Shown: positions 9,374 through 19,196, numbered from the stretch's first letter. The stretch is 64,000 bases of DNA from CALINF01 sp039990395 (GCA_039990395.1 JBDXFZ010000146.1:496001-560000), one strand, 5' to 3'. Notes: generated from the letters alone by a model not told the origin. A program made the numbers and translations.

Positions 9374-10774
9374 GTGTCCATTAGCGCATTCGATCTCTTC
9401 AAAATTGGCATCGGCCCCTCCAGTTCACACACGGTAGGGCCTATGAATGCAGCTCGTCAGTTTGCGATGGGGCTGGAATCAACAGGCGTGATCGATCGAT
9501 GTGAGCGTGTGACGGTGGAGTTGTATGGCTCTCTTGGCGCGACAGGTGCGGGTCATGGGTCACCTAAAGCCATAATATTGGGGCTGGAGGGGGAGGCGCC
9601 CGAAACGGTGGATGTGCAGTCCATCGCAGACCGCGTTGCCTTTGCCCGAGAACATAGCGAGCTCAGTCTGCTAGGTAAGAAAAAACTCGCTTTTAGCTAT
9701 CGCAACGATCTGACAATGCACCGCACGGAGTCATTGCCTTTTCACTCTAATGGCATGCGTTTCACTGCCTACAACGATGCCGACGACGTACTGAATGAAC
9801 GTATTTTCTATTCTGTTGGCGGCGGGTTTATTGTAGATGACACGGCGACAGCAGCAGATGTGATCGTAGATGACCCAACCGTTTTACCTTACCCGTTCAC
9901 AACGGCGGCGGAACTCCTTGCCCAGTGTCGGGAGCATGGTTTATCTATCAGCGCCTTGATGATGGAGAATGAAAAGGCCTGGCGTAGTGAGGGTGAGATT
10001 CGAAAAGAGCTACTGAATCTTTGGTCTGTGATGAGCGCCTGTATTGACCATGGTTGTAGAACCGAAGGCATCATGCCTGGCGGCCTTAAAGTAAAGCGTA
10101 GAGCTGCGCAACTACATAGACAGTTAAAGAGCCAAACGGACTCCCTGGGCGATGAGTCGTTGATCACAATGGACTGGGTCACTTTATATGCATTAGCGGT
10201 GAATGAGGAAAATGCGGCAGGTGGGCGAGTCGTCACTGCACCGACCAATGGCGCGGCGGGGATAATTCCAGCGGTGCTTAAGTACTACCTGGATCACTGT
10301 AAAGGCTCGGGTGAAGACGACATATGCCGCTACTTGCTAACAGCCGCGGCGATTGGAATTTTGTACAAAATCAACGCGTCTATTTCGGGTGCAGAAGTGG
10401 GTTGCCAGGGGGAGGTCGGTTCGGCCTGCTCTATGGCCGCGGGCGCTTTAGCTGATGCGCTTGGGGGCACCCCCGGGCAGGTGGAAAACGCCGCAGAAAT
10501 CGCGATGGAGCACAATCTGGGCCTAACCTGTGACCCTATCGGAGGGCTTGTTCAGGTGCCGTGTATCGAACGCAATGCCATGGGTGCGATCAAGGCTATT
10601 AGCGCATCTAGAATGGCACTGCGAGGCAGCGGTGAGCACTATGTGTCGCTCGATCAGGTGATTAAAACCATGCGTGACACCGGGCGCGATATGCAGGACA
10701 AATACAAGGAAACCGCACGCGGTGGACTGGCGGTGAATGTGCTGGAAGTGCCGGTCAGTATTATTGAGTGCTAG
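9374..10774 (+). CDS. sdaA: L-serine ammonia-lyase (L-serine dehydratase), single-chain
   Basis: Iron-sulfur enzyme converting L-serine to pyruvate and ammonia in the cytoplasm. 466 aa with a fused beta and alpha domain, as in SdaA/SdaB. Starts with GTG (MSISAFDLFKIGIGPSSSHT, the family's invariant opening). The [4Fe-4S] cysteines lie in GCQGEVGSACSMAAG and LTCDPIGGLVQVPCIERN. The very last residue is Cys (SIIEC), matching the C-terminal tail cysteine that reaches the active-site cluster in the Legionella enzyme. Stands alone; no recognisable regulator next to it. Confidence 0.96.
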   Translation: MSISAFDLFKIGIGPSSSHTVGPMNAARQFAMGLESTGVIDRCERVTVELYGSLGATGAGHGSPKAIILGLEGEAPETVDVQSIADRVAFAREHSELSLLGKKKLAFSYRNDLTMHRTESLPFHSNGMRFTAYNDADDVLNERIFYSVGGGFIVDDTATAADVIVDDPTVLPYPFTTAAELLAQCREHGLSISALMMENEKAWRSEGEIRKELLNLWSVMSACIDHGCRTEGIMPGGLKVKRRAAQLHRQLKSQTDSLGDESLITMDWVTLYALAVNEENAAGGRVVTAPTNGAAGIIPAVLKYYLDHCKGSGEDDICRYLLTAAAIGILYKINASISGAEVGCQGEVGSACSMAAGALADALGGTPGQVENAAEIAMEHNLGLTCDPIGGLVQVPCIERNAMGAIKAISASRMALRGSGEHYVSLDQVIKTMRDTGRDMQDKYKETARGGLAVNVLEVPVSIIEC

Positions 10775-10908
10775 GCACAGATTTCCGGCCTAAGCCCGTC
10801 GTCACAGTTATTAGTTTCATTAATCGCTTACCTTATTCAAGTACTTTCCCAGCTCGCGTACGGGGCCGGCTTCAGAAGTGAGTTGAGACTGGCAGTCGAG
10901 CATTGATT

Positions 10909-11277
10909 CTATCCATCACCAGGTTCAATTCTTGCAAGTAGCTCTTTCCCGCTAACGGGTTTTTGCAAGAATGAAATGTCTTCATCGGCCAAATTCATGT
11001 TGGGGTCAAGGGCGTCAAGGTGTCCTGACATTAGAATGAAGCGGACTCCTGCTTTTCCTGAAAAAAATTTCTTGCGCGCGAACCGGATGAAATCCAAGCC
11101 AGACATGCCGGGCATCTTCATATCGCTGGCAACTACATCAAAGTCATCTGAGTCAGTCAGTGTTTGTAGTGCCTGCTCAGCACTAGACGTAACGGTTACA
11201 GAGTAGCCAAAGCTACTGAGCAACTCTGAGATTTCGCTAGCCAGTAAAGGTTCGTCTTCAACTAAAAGAATATTCAT
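10909..11277 (-). CDS. Single-domain response regulator (CheY-like receiver)
   Basis: 122 aa consisting only of a receiver domain. The acidic pocket is EDE at residues 7-9, the phosphoacceptor is Asp52 (VVASDMKMPG), a Ser/Thr switch lies in FILMSGH and the Lys in LQKPVSGKEL. It has no output domain, so it probably relays phosphate or acts by protein contact. GGAGG lies upstream of the ATG. It faces away from an OmpR-type regulator, with the kinase and HD-GYP genes on the other side of that; all four probably form one signalling module. Confidence 0.9.
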   Translation of the reverse strand: MNILLVEDEPLLASEISELLSSFGYSVTVTSSAEQALQTLTDSDDFDVVASDMKMPGMSGLDFIRFARKKFFSGKAGVRFILMSGHLDALDPNMNLADEDISFLQKPVSGKELLARIEPGDG

Positions 11278-11311
11278 ATTTTTACCTCCACATACGTCAG
11301 TGTGACCTGTT

Positions 11312-11357
11312 CCCCAAAAATGGGGTTCTAACTTGACTAATTTTTTTTAATTAGTCA
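11312..11357. promoter_or_regulatory. Two inverted repeats between divergent response-regulator genes
   Basis: CCCCA-aaaa-TGGGG at 11312-11325 and a 9-bp perfect repeat TGACTAATT/AATTAGTCA with a T6 loop at 11334-11357. They lie in the 174-base gap between two divergently transcribed regulator genes. They could be operators or small hairpins in a leader; sequence alone does not decide. Confidence 0.4.
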
Positions 11358-11451
11358 TCGTTAGCATTAGAGGCGGTGACTATGTCGGTTTAGCAACTGC
11401 GTAAACTGCAATTCAAACACAGCTAACATTGGTTAATCTGGCCGCGAGTTA

Positions 11452-12210
11452 ATGGAAAACTGGCAAGCAAACATACTCATTATAGAGGACGACCCAGAGG
11501 CCGCCGAAGAGCTGCGGGATTGTCTGCAAGGCGAGGCGATCGCGTTGTCCTTCGCGCGTTCAAAGAGGCAGTTTGCGAGGCTAGTTGAGCAGCATGAGTT
11601 CCAACTCCTGGTTGTGGATATTGGTCTGCCAGATGGTAGTGGGCTAGATATCATCCGTGAGGTTCGCAAAGAGTCTTCAGTAGGCATCATTGTTATCTCC
11701 GGGCATACGCAAGAAATCGATGTAGTAACGGCTATTGAAATCGGCGCCGATGACTATCTCAGAAAGCCAATTAGTATTCATGAGTTTCGCGCCAAGGTAA
11801 GGCGTATGCTCCAAAGGTCTGTCGGTCAAGGCTATTCCAAAAACCTTGTACGCTCAGATAATCACGAATACAAAACCTTCGGTGACTGGAGCCTGGATGT
11901 GGACAATCACCGTCTGCTGTACCAACAAACTCAAGAGCTGGATCTGACCACCGCAGAATACCGGGTACTGTTGGCGTTGGTGAGTAACTCAAACCGAATA
12001 CTAAGCCGGCATGCACTTTTGCATCATCTGCATGGAGAATCAGGCGCATATGATGAGCGCGCAATCGATGGGGTTGTTAGCAGGCTGAGACGAAAGCTTG
12101 CTCACACTGACAATTTTAAACCTATAAAGACGATTCGAAACTCCGGGTACATGTTCAGTGAAACGGTACGAACTGAGCGTCATAGTCCGGAGAGCCCCGA
12201 GGATACTTGA
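11452..12210 (+). CDS. OmpR-family two-component response regulator
   Basis: 252 aa. Receiver domain at residues 6-120 with acidic pair Asp13-Asp14, phosphoacceptor Asp56 (LLVVDIGLPDG) and the KPIS lysine. A winged-helix DNA-binding domain occupies about 150-235, with LDLTTAEYRVLLALVSN and the recognition region ERAIDGVVSRLRRKL ending RNSGYMF. It is a DNA-binding transcription factor. The 3' end overlaps the convergent kinase gene by 31 bases (12180-12210). The natural partner is that kinase or a distant one; not provable here. Confidence 0.92.
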   Translation: MENWQANILIIEDDPEAAEELRDCLQGEAIALSFARSKRQFARLVEQHEFQLLVVDIGLPDGSGLDIIREVRKESSVGIIVISGHTQEIDVVTAIEIGADDYLRKPISIHEFRAKVRRMLQRSVGQGYSKNLVRSDNHEYKTFGDWSLDVDNHRLLYQQTQELDLTTAEYRVLLALVSNSNRILSRHALLHHLHGESGAYDERAIDGVVSRLRRKLAHTDNFKPIKTIRNSGYMFSETVRTERHSPESPEDT

Positions 12211-14921
12211 GTCTCTCCAATCGCCGGAAATGTAACAACAAATAGCGCACCACCTTCTTCATTGGACGCGTCAATAGAACCGCCCATGTCAGAAACTATG
12301 CTGTGTGTAACAGACAGCCCTAGCCCTGTTCCGGAATCGGCAGGCTTGGTTGTGAAAAAGGGTTCAAACAGATTTTTTAGTGCGTGCTCAGGTATTCCCC
12401 CTCCATTGTCTCTAACTTTGAGAACAGCATGCCCGTCTCCTTGTACAACCTCCACGGATACCTCGCCGTTGAGAATAGAGTTTTCGTTGATGGCGTCACG
12501 AGCATTACTGATCAGATTGATTAGTATCTGTTCAAGCTGAATCTTGTCTCCCAACGCCACGCAGCTTCCCAACTCATCAAGATGCGTGACGTTGATGCCG
12601 TCTAGCATTAGCTGCTCTTTCATGAGAGCTACGATGGCAGATGTACATTCTGAAACATTTACCGGGACCCTCTCCCTCAATGACTTTCTACCAAAGGAGC
12701 GGATGTGGTTTACAATTCCGCCAGCGCGATCAATTTGCGAGGTTACTCTGGCAATTTTCTCCTCGAGTAATTCGTCAGTCAGCACTCCACGTTGGTGAGC
12801 CAGCTCTACATTTTCAACAGCCATGCGAATGATGTTTAGAGGTTGATTGATCTCATGTGCTATTCCGGTCGCCATTTCTCCCAGCGTTGCAAGTTTTGAG
12901 GCGTGTACTAGTGCGTTGTATGACTCAATCTTCTCCGTAATATCTTGTGCAACAACGATCACGCCATCGATCGAGTCGAGATTGCGTAGAGGTGACCAAG
13001 ACATTAGTAATGCTCTTCGCTTTCCGGTGGTGAGTGTGACAAAAACTTCTTTTCCTTCCGTGCTTTTACCCGCTAACGCATCCAGAAATGCTTTTCGTGC
13101 TGTTTCGAACTGCCATTCTAGAATCATGCCAGCCACTATCGACTCACTAGTAGCCTCTACTTTAACTGTGTGGCTAAGTGATTTAGCTGTTTCATTGTGC
13201 ATCTTCAGAATGCCATTTTTATCAAAAACTAATATGTGGCCGCTAAATGATCCAAAGATGGAGTCTAGCCAGTTAGAGTGAGTACGAAGATCCTGTTGAG
13301 CCTCAGAGGTCCTCTCCTGCTCATCAACAAAGCTCTCTACAAGCTTTTCGAGTGATATGGTCAGGGCGTTAAATTCCATAACGCTAGACCCATGCTGGAT
13401 ATCAAGAAGACCAGCTTTCTTGGCAGACCAGGCGTTGGTAGCGCGCGAAAGATCTGTAAAGCGCAGAATGGCCTTTCTCGTAGTTAACCGTAGAATGTAG
13501 TAGGCACACAAAATGTAGATCAGCCCCCAAAGGCAGGTAAGAAGCTGGGCTTGGACAGTGGCGTCTACCATCTCTCGTAGTGATATTGAATTCACAACTT
13601 CATAGTGCTTAAAACCCGTTAGCTGCTTGGAGTAGTGCGCAGTTGTTCTTAGCCTGCTATCTAAATGTGATACGAGTGGAATCGAGCTTTCACTCCGGGT
13701 TTCCCAGTATCCTAGCGGTCTGATGAGAGGACTGTTTACACCAGGTGTGGGTTCTTGTTCGTAGTGATCGACCGAAGACCTCCGCAGTGCGATTGATCGC
13801 TCGTTTGGTGTAACGTAATCACTGATTACCGCAAACTTCGTTATATCCAGCAGGGTATGCGACTCAAGGGACAGTTCTGGCCAGCTTTGTTTCAGTACCG
13901 CAAGTGAGTCGTTATGGATAGCGATGAACTGGTTGCCAGCAGATCCTTTGTAAGTATCCAGAATTATGTTTTCCTGAAGCTCTGGAAACAGCTCTGTGGA
14001 ACCAAAATTAGCAGTGACTGAGTTTTCATGATCTTCAATCTGTATCGCAATAATCTCAGGATGATCGGGCACTACGGCATTTGCTACATCCTTAAAAAAA
14101 CTTGACCCGCCGCCGATGTACTGTTCCTGAAGAAAGTGGGTTAGGTTGAAAGATAGCTCAGTTTCACGAGTTATTGATGCGTCTATTCTATCTATTGTGA
14201 AAGAAATTTCATTTTTCAGATACCTCTCCATCGCGTTATCGGCGACAACCATTGAGTACTGGAGCCATATAAGAAGCGGTATCACAATCAGACTAACTAG
14301 ATACATGTCGAATATGATAGCGACAGGCCATTCGCGCTGGCTATCTTTGCGATAGCCAAAAAAATCTAAAGCGCTCGAAAATTTTGGGGAGAAGCAAATG
14401 AGTTGCACAATTAGCGCTGAGCAAACACCGCTGCCAGCGAAGCGCAGAGTATCCAGCACGTATGCCATTGCGCTGCTTTCTAGTACTGGACTGAACAGTA
14501 GCATGTAGCCAGGGGTGCCTATGAGAAACCAATACAGCACAGTACTTTGAACGGGTCTTAACGGTTTTTTCTGGTATCTCAATGCGCCGACAAAGAAGCC
14601 CTCAGCCATAAATAGAAGCACATGCGTCCAGCCAATGTAGTCAATATTATGCAGATCAAAGATGAAGAGTAATCCCAGAGTCAGGCCAGTGCAGGCAGCG
14701 CTGATAGGGCCAAGGAATACGGCTGAAAAGAGAATAAAGAAGTCCCAAAAATGTATGGATACGCCATACAGAGGGTTTTGTCGCGCAAGGTCAAAGAAGA
14801 ATGCAAGTAGTCCAACTAGAACCGCTATCGTGAGTTTCGTAAGCGCCAGGCCTAGGCGCCCACTAAATTCATCTTGAACTTGAAAAGAGTATCCAGATAA
14901 TAGTTTGGTAACTGAAACCAT
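12180..14921 (-). CDS. Membrane sensor histidine kinase with integral-membrane and extracytoplasmic sensor regions and PAS domain
   Basis: 913 aa. Residues about 25-195 hold five or six hydrophobic helices resembling a MASE-type integral-membrane sensor. A further helix lies near 205-228, then a loop of about 230 residues, probably periplasmic, and a helix near 468-488. A PAS-like domain is at about 565-680 (ILVFDKNGILKMHN), the dimerisation/phosphoacceptor box is GEMATGIAHEINQPLN (H-box His near 699), and the HATPase region carries NLISNARDAI, DNGGGIPE and GTGLGLSVTHSIV. It is a plain kinase without a receiver domain. GGGAAG lies ahead of the ATG. The HD-GYP gene lies 16 bases upstream in the same direction, so the two are likely one transcript. 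Confidence 0.92.
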   Translation of the reverse strand: MVSVTKLLSGYSFQVQDEFSGRLGLALTKLTIAVLVGLLAFFFDLARQNPLYGVSIHFWDFFILFSAVFLGPISAACTGLTLGLLFIFDLHNIDYIGWTHVLLFMAEGFFVGALRYQKKPLRPVQSTVLYWFLIGTPGYMLLFSPVLESSAMAYVLDTLRFAGSGVCSALIVQLICFSPKFSSALDFFGYRKDSQREWPVAIIFDMYLVSLIVIPLLIWLQYSMVVADNAMERYLKNEISFTIDRIDASITRETELSFNLTHFLQEQYIGGGSSFFKDVANAVVPDHPEIIAIQIEDHENSVTANFGSTELFPELQENIILDTYKGSAGNQFIAIHNDSLAVLKQSWPELSLESHTLLDITKFAVISDYVTPNERSIALRRSSVDHYEQEPTPGVNSPLIRPLGYWETRSESSIPLVSHLDSRLRTTAHYSKQLTGFKHYEVVNSISLREMVDATVQAQLLTCLWGLIYILCAYYILRLTTRKAILRFTDLSRATNAWSAKKAGLLDIQHGSSVMEFNALTISLEKLVESFVDEQERTSEAQQDLRTHSNWLDSIFGSFSGHILVFDKNGILKMHNETAKSLSHTVKVEATSESIVAGMILEWQFETARKAFLDALAGKSTEGKEVFVTLTTGKRRALLMSWSPLRNLDSIDGVIVVAQDITEKIESYNALVHASKLATLGEMATGIAHEINQPLNIIRMAVENVELAHQRGVLTDELLEEKIARVTSQIDRAGGIVNHIRSFGRKSLRERVPVNVSECTSAIVALMKEQLMLDGINVTHLDELGSCVALGDKIQLEQILINLISNARDAINENSILNGEVSVEVVQGDGHAVLKVRDNGGGIPEHALKNLFEPFFTTKPADSGTGLGLSVTHSIVSDMGGSIDASNEEGGALFVVTFPAIGETQVSSGLSGL

Positions 14922-14937
14922 AAGCTTGTCTTCCCTA

Positions 14938-16047
14938 TTAGATAGAGGAAACCTGATTCTTCACTTCATTACGCCCCTCATCACGCATAGATTGATAGAC
15001 TTCATTGAACATTTCGTGATGTACCTCAAACAAATGAAGTAAATGAGGCGGGAAATGGCTCGGTTCCGTACGACCGTCTCCCCATAACAAAATATCGCGT
15101 ACGGTTGCGTGATCCATGCCGTCTTTATAGGGGCGAGGAGACCGCAGAGCATCGTACACGTCTGCTAACGCTGTTATCATTGCTTCCAGAGGAATGTTTT
15201 GCCCAGAGAGACCTTCTGGGTAGCCAGAGCCGTCCCATTTTTCGTGGTGGTGTAGCGCGATGCTAGCTGCCATCTTGAGTACGGCACTGTTGCTGCGCGA
15301 GAGTATCTTGTGGCCTACAACTGTGTGTAATCCCATCACTCTCATTTCAAGCTCAGTCAGTTTTCCCGGCTTTAGTAGCACAGAGTCTGGCGTACCTATT
15401 TTACCGACATCATGCAGTGGAGCAGCAAGGCGAATCATTTCTACTTTGCGCTCTGACCACCCCAGCAGATCTCCCATTAATGCAGCATACTCGCCTATTC
15501 TAACAATGTGCCGGCCTGTCTCAGGATCCTTATGCTCTGACGCAGTAGCCAGGCAGTAAGTTAACTCAGCGTAGGCGCTATCAAGACTGCCCAGTAAACT
15601 GTCAATTCGCTTGCCATCTGCCACAACACGTTGGGTCAGATTGTCCGTCTGCTCTTGCTCTTTCTTGCGCTTAACAATGGTACGCTCAGCCCGCTTAACC
15701 GCTTCGAGGAGTTCAGCTTGTCTCAGTGGTTTCTCCAGAAACTCGCATGCTCCACTTCTCAATGCACTTATTGCTTCTTCAGTACCTGTATAGCCGGTTA
15801 CTACTATGAATTCGAGACAGCGGTCACCAAACTGCGCTAGGTCACGTGCCGCCTCAATAAGTTCAATGCCGTTGCTGCCTGGCATGCGTAAGTCGGTAAC
15901 TACGAGCGTGATATCTCGATCCGTCTGTAGATGCATCAACGCCTCTTCAGCGTCGCAGCAATGGAGACACCTATAGCCGTGAAGGGATAGGTATTCAGAA
16001 ATTTCAAGACCTACCAATGGTTCATCATCAACAATAAGTATCTTCAT
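14938..16047 (-). CDS. Response regulator with HD-GYP c-di-GMP phosphodiesterase domain
   Basis: 369 aa. Receiver domain at residues 1-120 with Asp7-Asp8, phosphoacceptor Asp52 (VVTDLRMPGSNG) and Lys in LEKPLRQ. A short coiled linker (about 120-165) leads to an HD-GYP domain with HDVGKIGTPD and HHEKWDGSGYPEGL, the full HD plus GYP signature. It probably hydrolyses cyclic di-GMP in response to phosphorylation. It is followed by the membrane kinase gene 16 bases on, which is the obvious candidate phosphodonor. Confidence 0.93.
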   Translation of the reverse strand: MKILIVDDEPLVGLEISEYLSLHGYRCLHCCDAEEALMHLQTDRDITLVVTDLRMPGSNGIELIEAARDLAQFGDRCLEFIVVTGYTGTEEAISALRSGACEFLEKPLRQAELLEAVKRAERTIVKRKKEQEQTDNLTQRVVADGKRIDSLLGSLDSAYAELTYCLATASEHKDPETGRHIVRIGEYAALMGDLLGWSERKVEMIRLAAPLHDVGKIGTPDSVLLKPGKLTELEMRVMGLHTVVGHKILSRSNSAVLKMAASIALHHHEKWDGSGYPEGLSGQNIPLEAMITALADVYDALRSPRPYKDGMDHATVRDILLWGDGRTEPSHFPPHLLHLFEVHHEMFNEVYQSMRDEGRNEVKNQVSSI

Positions 16048-16095
16048 AGTATTCGCCCAAGGTAACAGTTCAATTCAAATTGATAGCAGCCTTGC

Positions 16096-16578
16096 TTATC
16101 CATGATTGATATCTCTGCCTACAATGGGCCGATCCACAAAGTGTAATCCAAACCCATGGCTCAATTCGTGGGCCATACTGTCTGGGCAACTATTGCCCGG
16201 TGCGACATAGATATCAACGTTGTTGATGATGCATGCCCTTGCAATATTTCCGTCGTGAGCGATGCCACAAATTTTCGGTATGTCGAGATGGTCTACTAAG
16301 TGAATCGAGAACTCCTTGGTATTACCCTGATGCGTAAATGCATAGGTACCCGGTTGTTCACACATCTGGCTTATGTCTTCATGTCCTAGCCAGATAGGGT
16401 ATTGAATTGTGCATCCGGACAGAATAAAGATTGGAAATAGTAGCTTTGCAAAAACGAGTATTCGATTAGTTGCTGAAGGTCTATCAGGAGGAGAAACTGA
16501 TTTGAGACAGTGCTCAAGTTTCTTTTTGAAAAATTTCAACGTTCCCATGACGGCGGCAATGATTCTTGTGTTCTTCAT
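16096..16578 (-). CDS. Small predicted lipoprotein with HExxH zinc-protease-like motif
   Basis: 160 aa, family not recognised. A hydrophobic stretch (about 40-55) ends in a lipobox-like ILSGC (Cys56), preceded by an unusually long charged N-terminus of about 39 residues. An internal start is possible, but GCGAGGA lies at good distance from the ATG at 16578, which supports the long form. Near the C-terminus is HELSHGFGLHF (His137, His141, His146): a zinc-binding HExxH followed by Gly and a third His one position earlier than in metzincins. Four cysteines lie in the mature part. A putative secreted or lipid-anchored metallopeptidase, inferred from the motif alone. Lies 48 bases upstream of the HD-GYP gene in the same direction. 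Confidence 0.6.
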   Translation of the reverse strand: MKNTRIIAAVMGTLKFFKKKLEHCLKSVSPPDRPSATNRILVFAKLLFPIFILSGCTIQYPIWLGHEDISQMCEQPGTYAFTHQGNTKEFSIHLVDHLDIPKICGIAHDGNIARACIINNVDIYVAPGNSCPDSMAHELSHGFGLHFVDRPIVGRDINHG

Positions 16579-16810
16579 CGAATATTCCTCGCTTTTCTTG
16601 AGTACTTGGCAAGGAGCTTACAATGTGCGTATGCATTGCTTGTCGTAGATTTGTGTCAGTTTGTGTAAAGGCAAGTTGGAGGTTAGGATCTACCGAATGT
16701 GGCTAGCACACAGTAGCTATAGCACCAAAAGAAGTACTACTTCGGATGAACATAGAATCCAATATACATAGAGGACTAGAGCCGTCTTTAGTGGAAGGGT
16801 TCAATTTGAG

Positions 16811-18643
16811 TTATTCGGGGGCCAGAAAACCGCCTGACTGGTAGTCCCATAACCGCTTGTACAAGCCACCTTGCTGGATCAACTGCGCGTGTGTGCCTGT
16901 TTCTACAATACGACCTTCTTCCAGAACCACTAGCCTGTCCATTGTGGCAATAGTGGATAGCCGATGGGCGATGGCGATCACTGTTTTGTCCTTCATCAAC
17001 TGGTATAGGCTGTCTTGAATTGCAAGCTCTACCTCTGAATCTAGCGCTGATGTAGCCTCATCGAGAATAAGAATCGGGGCATCCTTGAGCATCACTCGCG
17101 CAATCGCAATACGCTGGCGCTGGCCACCACTGAGTTTCACGCCCCGCTCGCCGACTTGTGCATCGAGTCCGCTGCGCCCTGACTGGTCTTCCAGAGCGTC
17201 AATGAATTCCGTCGCGCGCGACTGTTCTATAGCAACCTGCAACTCCGCTTCGCTGGCGTCCTGACGTCCGTACAGGATGTTTTCTCGCACGGTTCTGTGC
17301 AGCAGCGATGTGTCCTGGGTGACCATGCCGATATTGGCACGCAGAGATTCCTGGCTGGCTTTCTGGATATCTTGCCCGTCAATCAGAATCTGGCCGCCAT
17401 TGAGATCGTAAAAACGCAGTAGTAGGTTCACCAGGGTAGACTTGCCTGCGCCTGATCGTCCTATCAGGCCTACCTTCTCACCTGCAGCAATCTGCAGGTT
17501 CAAACCGTTAAACACGGGCTTGCGTTCACCGTAGCCAAATTGCAGTTGGCTAAATTCAATACGGCCAGTACTTACATTGATTGGAGGTGCATCCGTTTCG
17601 TCTTCTACTGCAATGGGTAGTGACAGTGTTGAGATACCGTCTCGCACCGTGCCGACATTTTCAAACAGATCAGACACCTCCCACATTATCCACTCGCTGA
17701 TACCGTTGATGCGCAGGCACAGTCCTATGGCAACGGCGATTGCGCCGGGAGTTATAGCGTCGCCAAACCATAAAAATAACGAGGTGCCTCCAACTGCCAT
17801 GAGCAGCAGCGTGTTGTTGACAGCGACTGCGGTCTCCATCCATGTCACCAGACGCATCTGGGGATGTACCGTGCCTAAAAACTCCTCCATACCTTCGCGA
17901 GCATAGGCAGACTCGCGCTTGGCGTGAGAAAACAACTTTACGGTGGCAATGTTCGTGTAGCTGTCTGCGATTCGTCCTGTCATCAGCGCCCTGGCACCTG
18001 CCTGACGCTCTGAGATCGACTGCAGTCGGGGCAGTACGATGTACAAGATGACGATGTAGAGCCCGAGCCAACCTAGCAGTGGCAGCGCCAGCCTTGGATC
18101 GATGGCGGCGAACAGGAACAAGACTGAAAGGAAATACACTGCCACGTAGACCATGATGTCGAGTAGCTTGATAACAGTGCTGCGTACGGCCAATGCCGTT
18201 TGCATAAGTCGAGTGGCGATTCGTCCTGCAAACTCATCGTGAAAAAAACTGAGGCTTTGCCGCAGCAGGTAACGATGCGCCAACCAGCGCACGATCATGG
18301 GGAAGTTGCCCATGAGCGTCTGGTGGAGTAAAAGCGATTGAATACCAACCAAAAGTGGATAGGCAGCGACAACGCCTAGCGCCATCCATAGCAGGCTGGT
18401 GCCGCGGCCATCTGCAATCGTTTCAGGCGTATTGAACGCGAGAAAATCTACTGCGCGCCCCATAATATCGAACAGGGCCACCTCTACAATGGCAATGCCG
18501 GTGCTGAGTAGCGCCATGCATAGCAGGTAACCCTCTAGCCCGCGCGAGTAGTGCCGACAGAACTCGTAGACGGAGCGGGGGGACCGCCCCGGCTGTTTGT
18601 GCGGGAACGGATCAACGAGCTGTTCGAAGAAGCGAAATGGCAT
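16811..18643 (-). CDS. ABC transporter, fused permease and ATPase (MsbA/MDR-type exporter)
   Basis: 610 aa half-transporter that would work as a homodimer in the inner membrane. Six transmembrane helices span about residues 30-320; the ATPase domain is C-terminal. Walker A is GRSGAGKST, the signature is KLSGGQRQR, Walker B is ILILDEATSALD and the switch His is in IAIAHRLST. Type I exporter architecture suggests export of lipid or drug; the substrate is unknown. No adjacent partner gene, so a homodimer is more likely than a heterodimer. Confidence 0.93.
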   Translation of the reverse strand: MPFRFFEQLVDPFPHKQPGRSPRSVYEFCRHYSRGLEGYLLCMALLSTGIAIVEVALFDIMGRAVDFLAFNTPETIADGRGTSLLWMALGVVAAYPLLVGIQSLLLHQTLMGNFPMIVRWLAHRYLLRQSLSFFHDEFAGRIATRLMQTALAVRSTVIKLLDIMVYVAVYFLSVLFLFAAIDPRLALPLLGWLGLYIVILYIVLPRLQSISERQAGARALMTGRIADSYTNIATVKLFSHAKRESAYAREGMEEFLGTVHPQMRLVTWMETAVAVNNTLLLMAVGGTSLFLWFGDAITPGAIAVAIGLCLRINGISEWIMWEVSDLFENVGTVRDGISTLSLPIAVEDETDAPPINVSTGRIEFSQLQFGYGERKPVFNGLNLQIAAGEKVGLIGRSGAGKSTLVNLLLRFYDLNGGQILIDGQDIQKASQESLRANIGMVTQDTSLLHRTVRENILYGRQDASEAELQVAIEQSRATEFIDALEDQSGRSGLDAQVGERGVKLSGGQRQRIAIARVMLKDAPILILDEATSALDSEVELAIQDSLYQLMKDKTVIAIAHRLSTIATMDRLVVLEEGRIVETGTHAQLIQQGGLYKRLWDYQSGGFLAPE

Positions 18644-18793
18644 GGTCGTCGGTGCTTACCGTGATGTACTCAACCGATAGTACGACACCCGCAATTAGCA
18701 GGCTAGGCCGCAATGTTCAGCGCCTTGGGATTCTGGTTAAGGTAAACCTTTGTGCTTCAGAAGCGGTGCTGCTGTTTGACGGTTTGGGTTGAG

Positions 18794-18821
18794 AGAGCAG
18801 CTGGATGTTCCCAGCTGCTCT
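18794..18821 (-). terminator. Perfect 11-bp hairpin downstream of the DUF3192 gene
   Basis: AGAGCAGCTGG (18794-18804), a six-base loop, then CCAGCTGCTCT (18811-18821). It begins nine bases past the stop of the minus-strand lipoprotein gene, as expected for a terminator, but there is no strong U-tract, so the call is tentative. Confidence 0.5.
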
Positions 18822-18830
18822 AAAGTGCGA

Positions 18831-19196
18831 TTATCGAATTGACGCTAGCACGTCATCTCCCCAGCCTATTAAAGAGTCATCCTTGAAGATGAGTGGTGTG
18901 GTTTCATCTGGCGTTGTATCACCGTCCGATTGGCGATGGCGGGTACGAAAGCGTAGAACCCGATACTCCACATTGTCTTTGGTGAAGGCTTCAGAGTAGT
19001 TGGGTGTACCCAGGCGTTCTACCACTTCGCTGCGCTGCATCCCTAAGTCGAGATCGGCGATTGCTGCGCGATTATCTTGTTGTTCTTCCTTCCAATCACT
19101 GCTGCTGGCCCAGCCGTGCTCGCCGTTCACGACGATACAGCCGGATAAACTGGCAGCCATGAGTGCGGCGGCGATTATTTTTGAGGCAGTGTGCAT
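18831..19196 (-). CDS. DUF3192-family lipoprotein
   Basis: 121 aa. Lipoprotein signal with lipobox SLSGC (Cys20). The mature part has the pattern R.AIADLDLGMQRSEVVERLGTPNYSEAF, which matches DUF3192 and resembles the BamE/SmpA fold, where a helix pair reads a promise of GM...V...LG.P. Function is unknown; outer-membrane or periplasmic location follows from the lipobox. Monocistronic by spacing. Confidence 0.8.
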   Translation of the reverse strand: MHTASKIIAAALMAASLSGCIVVNGEHGWASSSDWKEEQQDNRAAIADLDLGMQRSEVVERLGTPNYSEAFTKDNVEYRVLRFRTRHRQSDGDTTPDETTPLIFKDDSLIGWGDDVLASIR

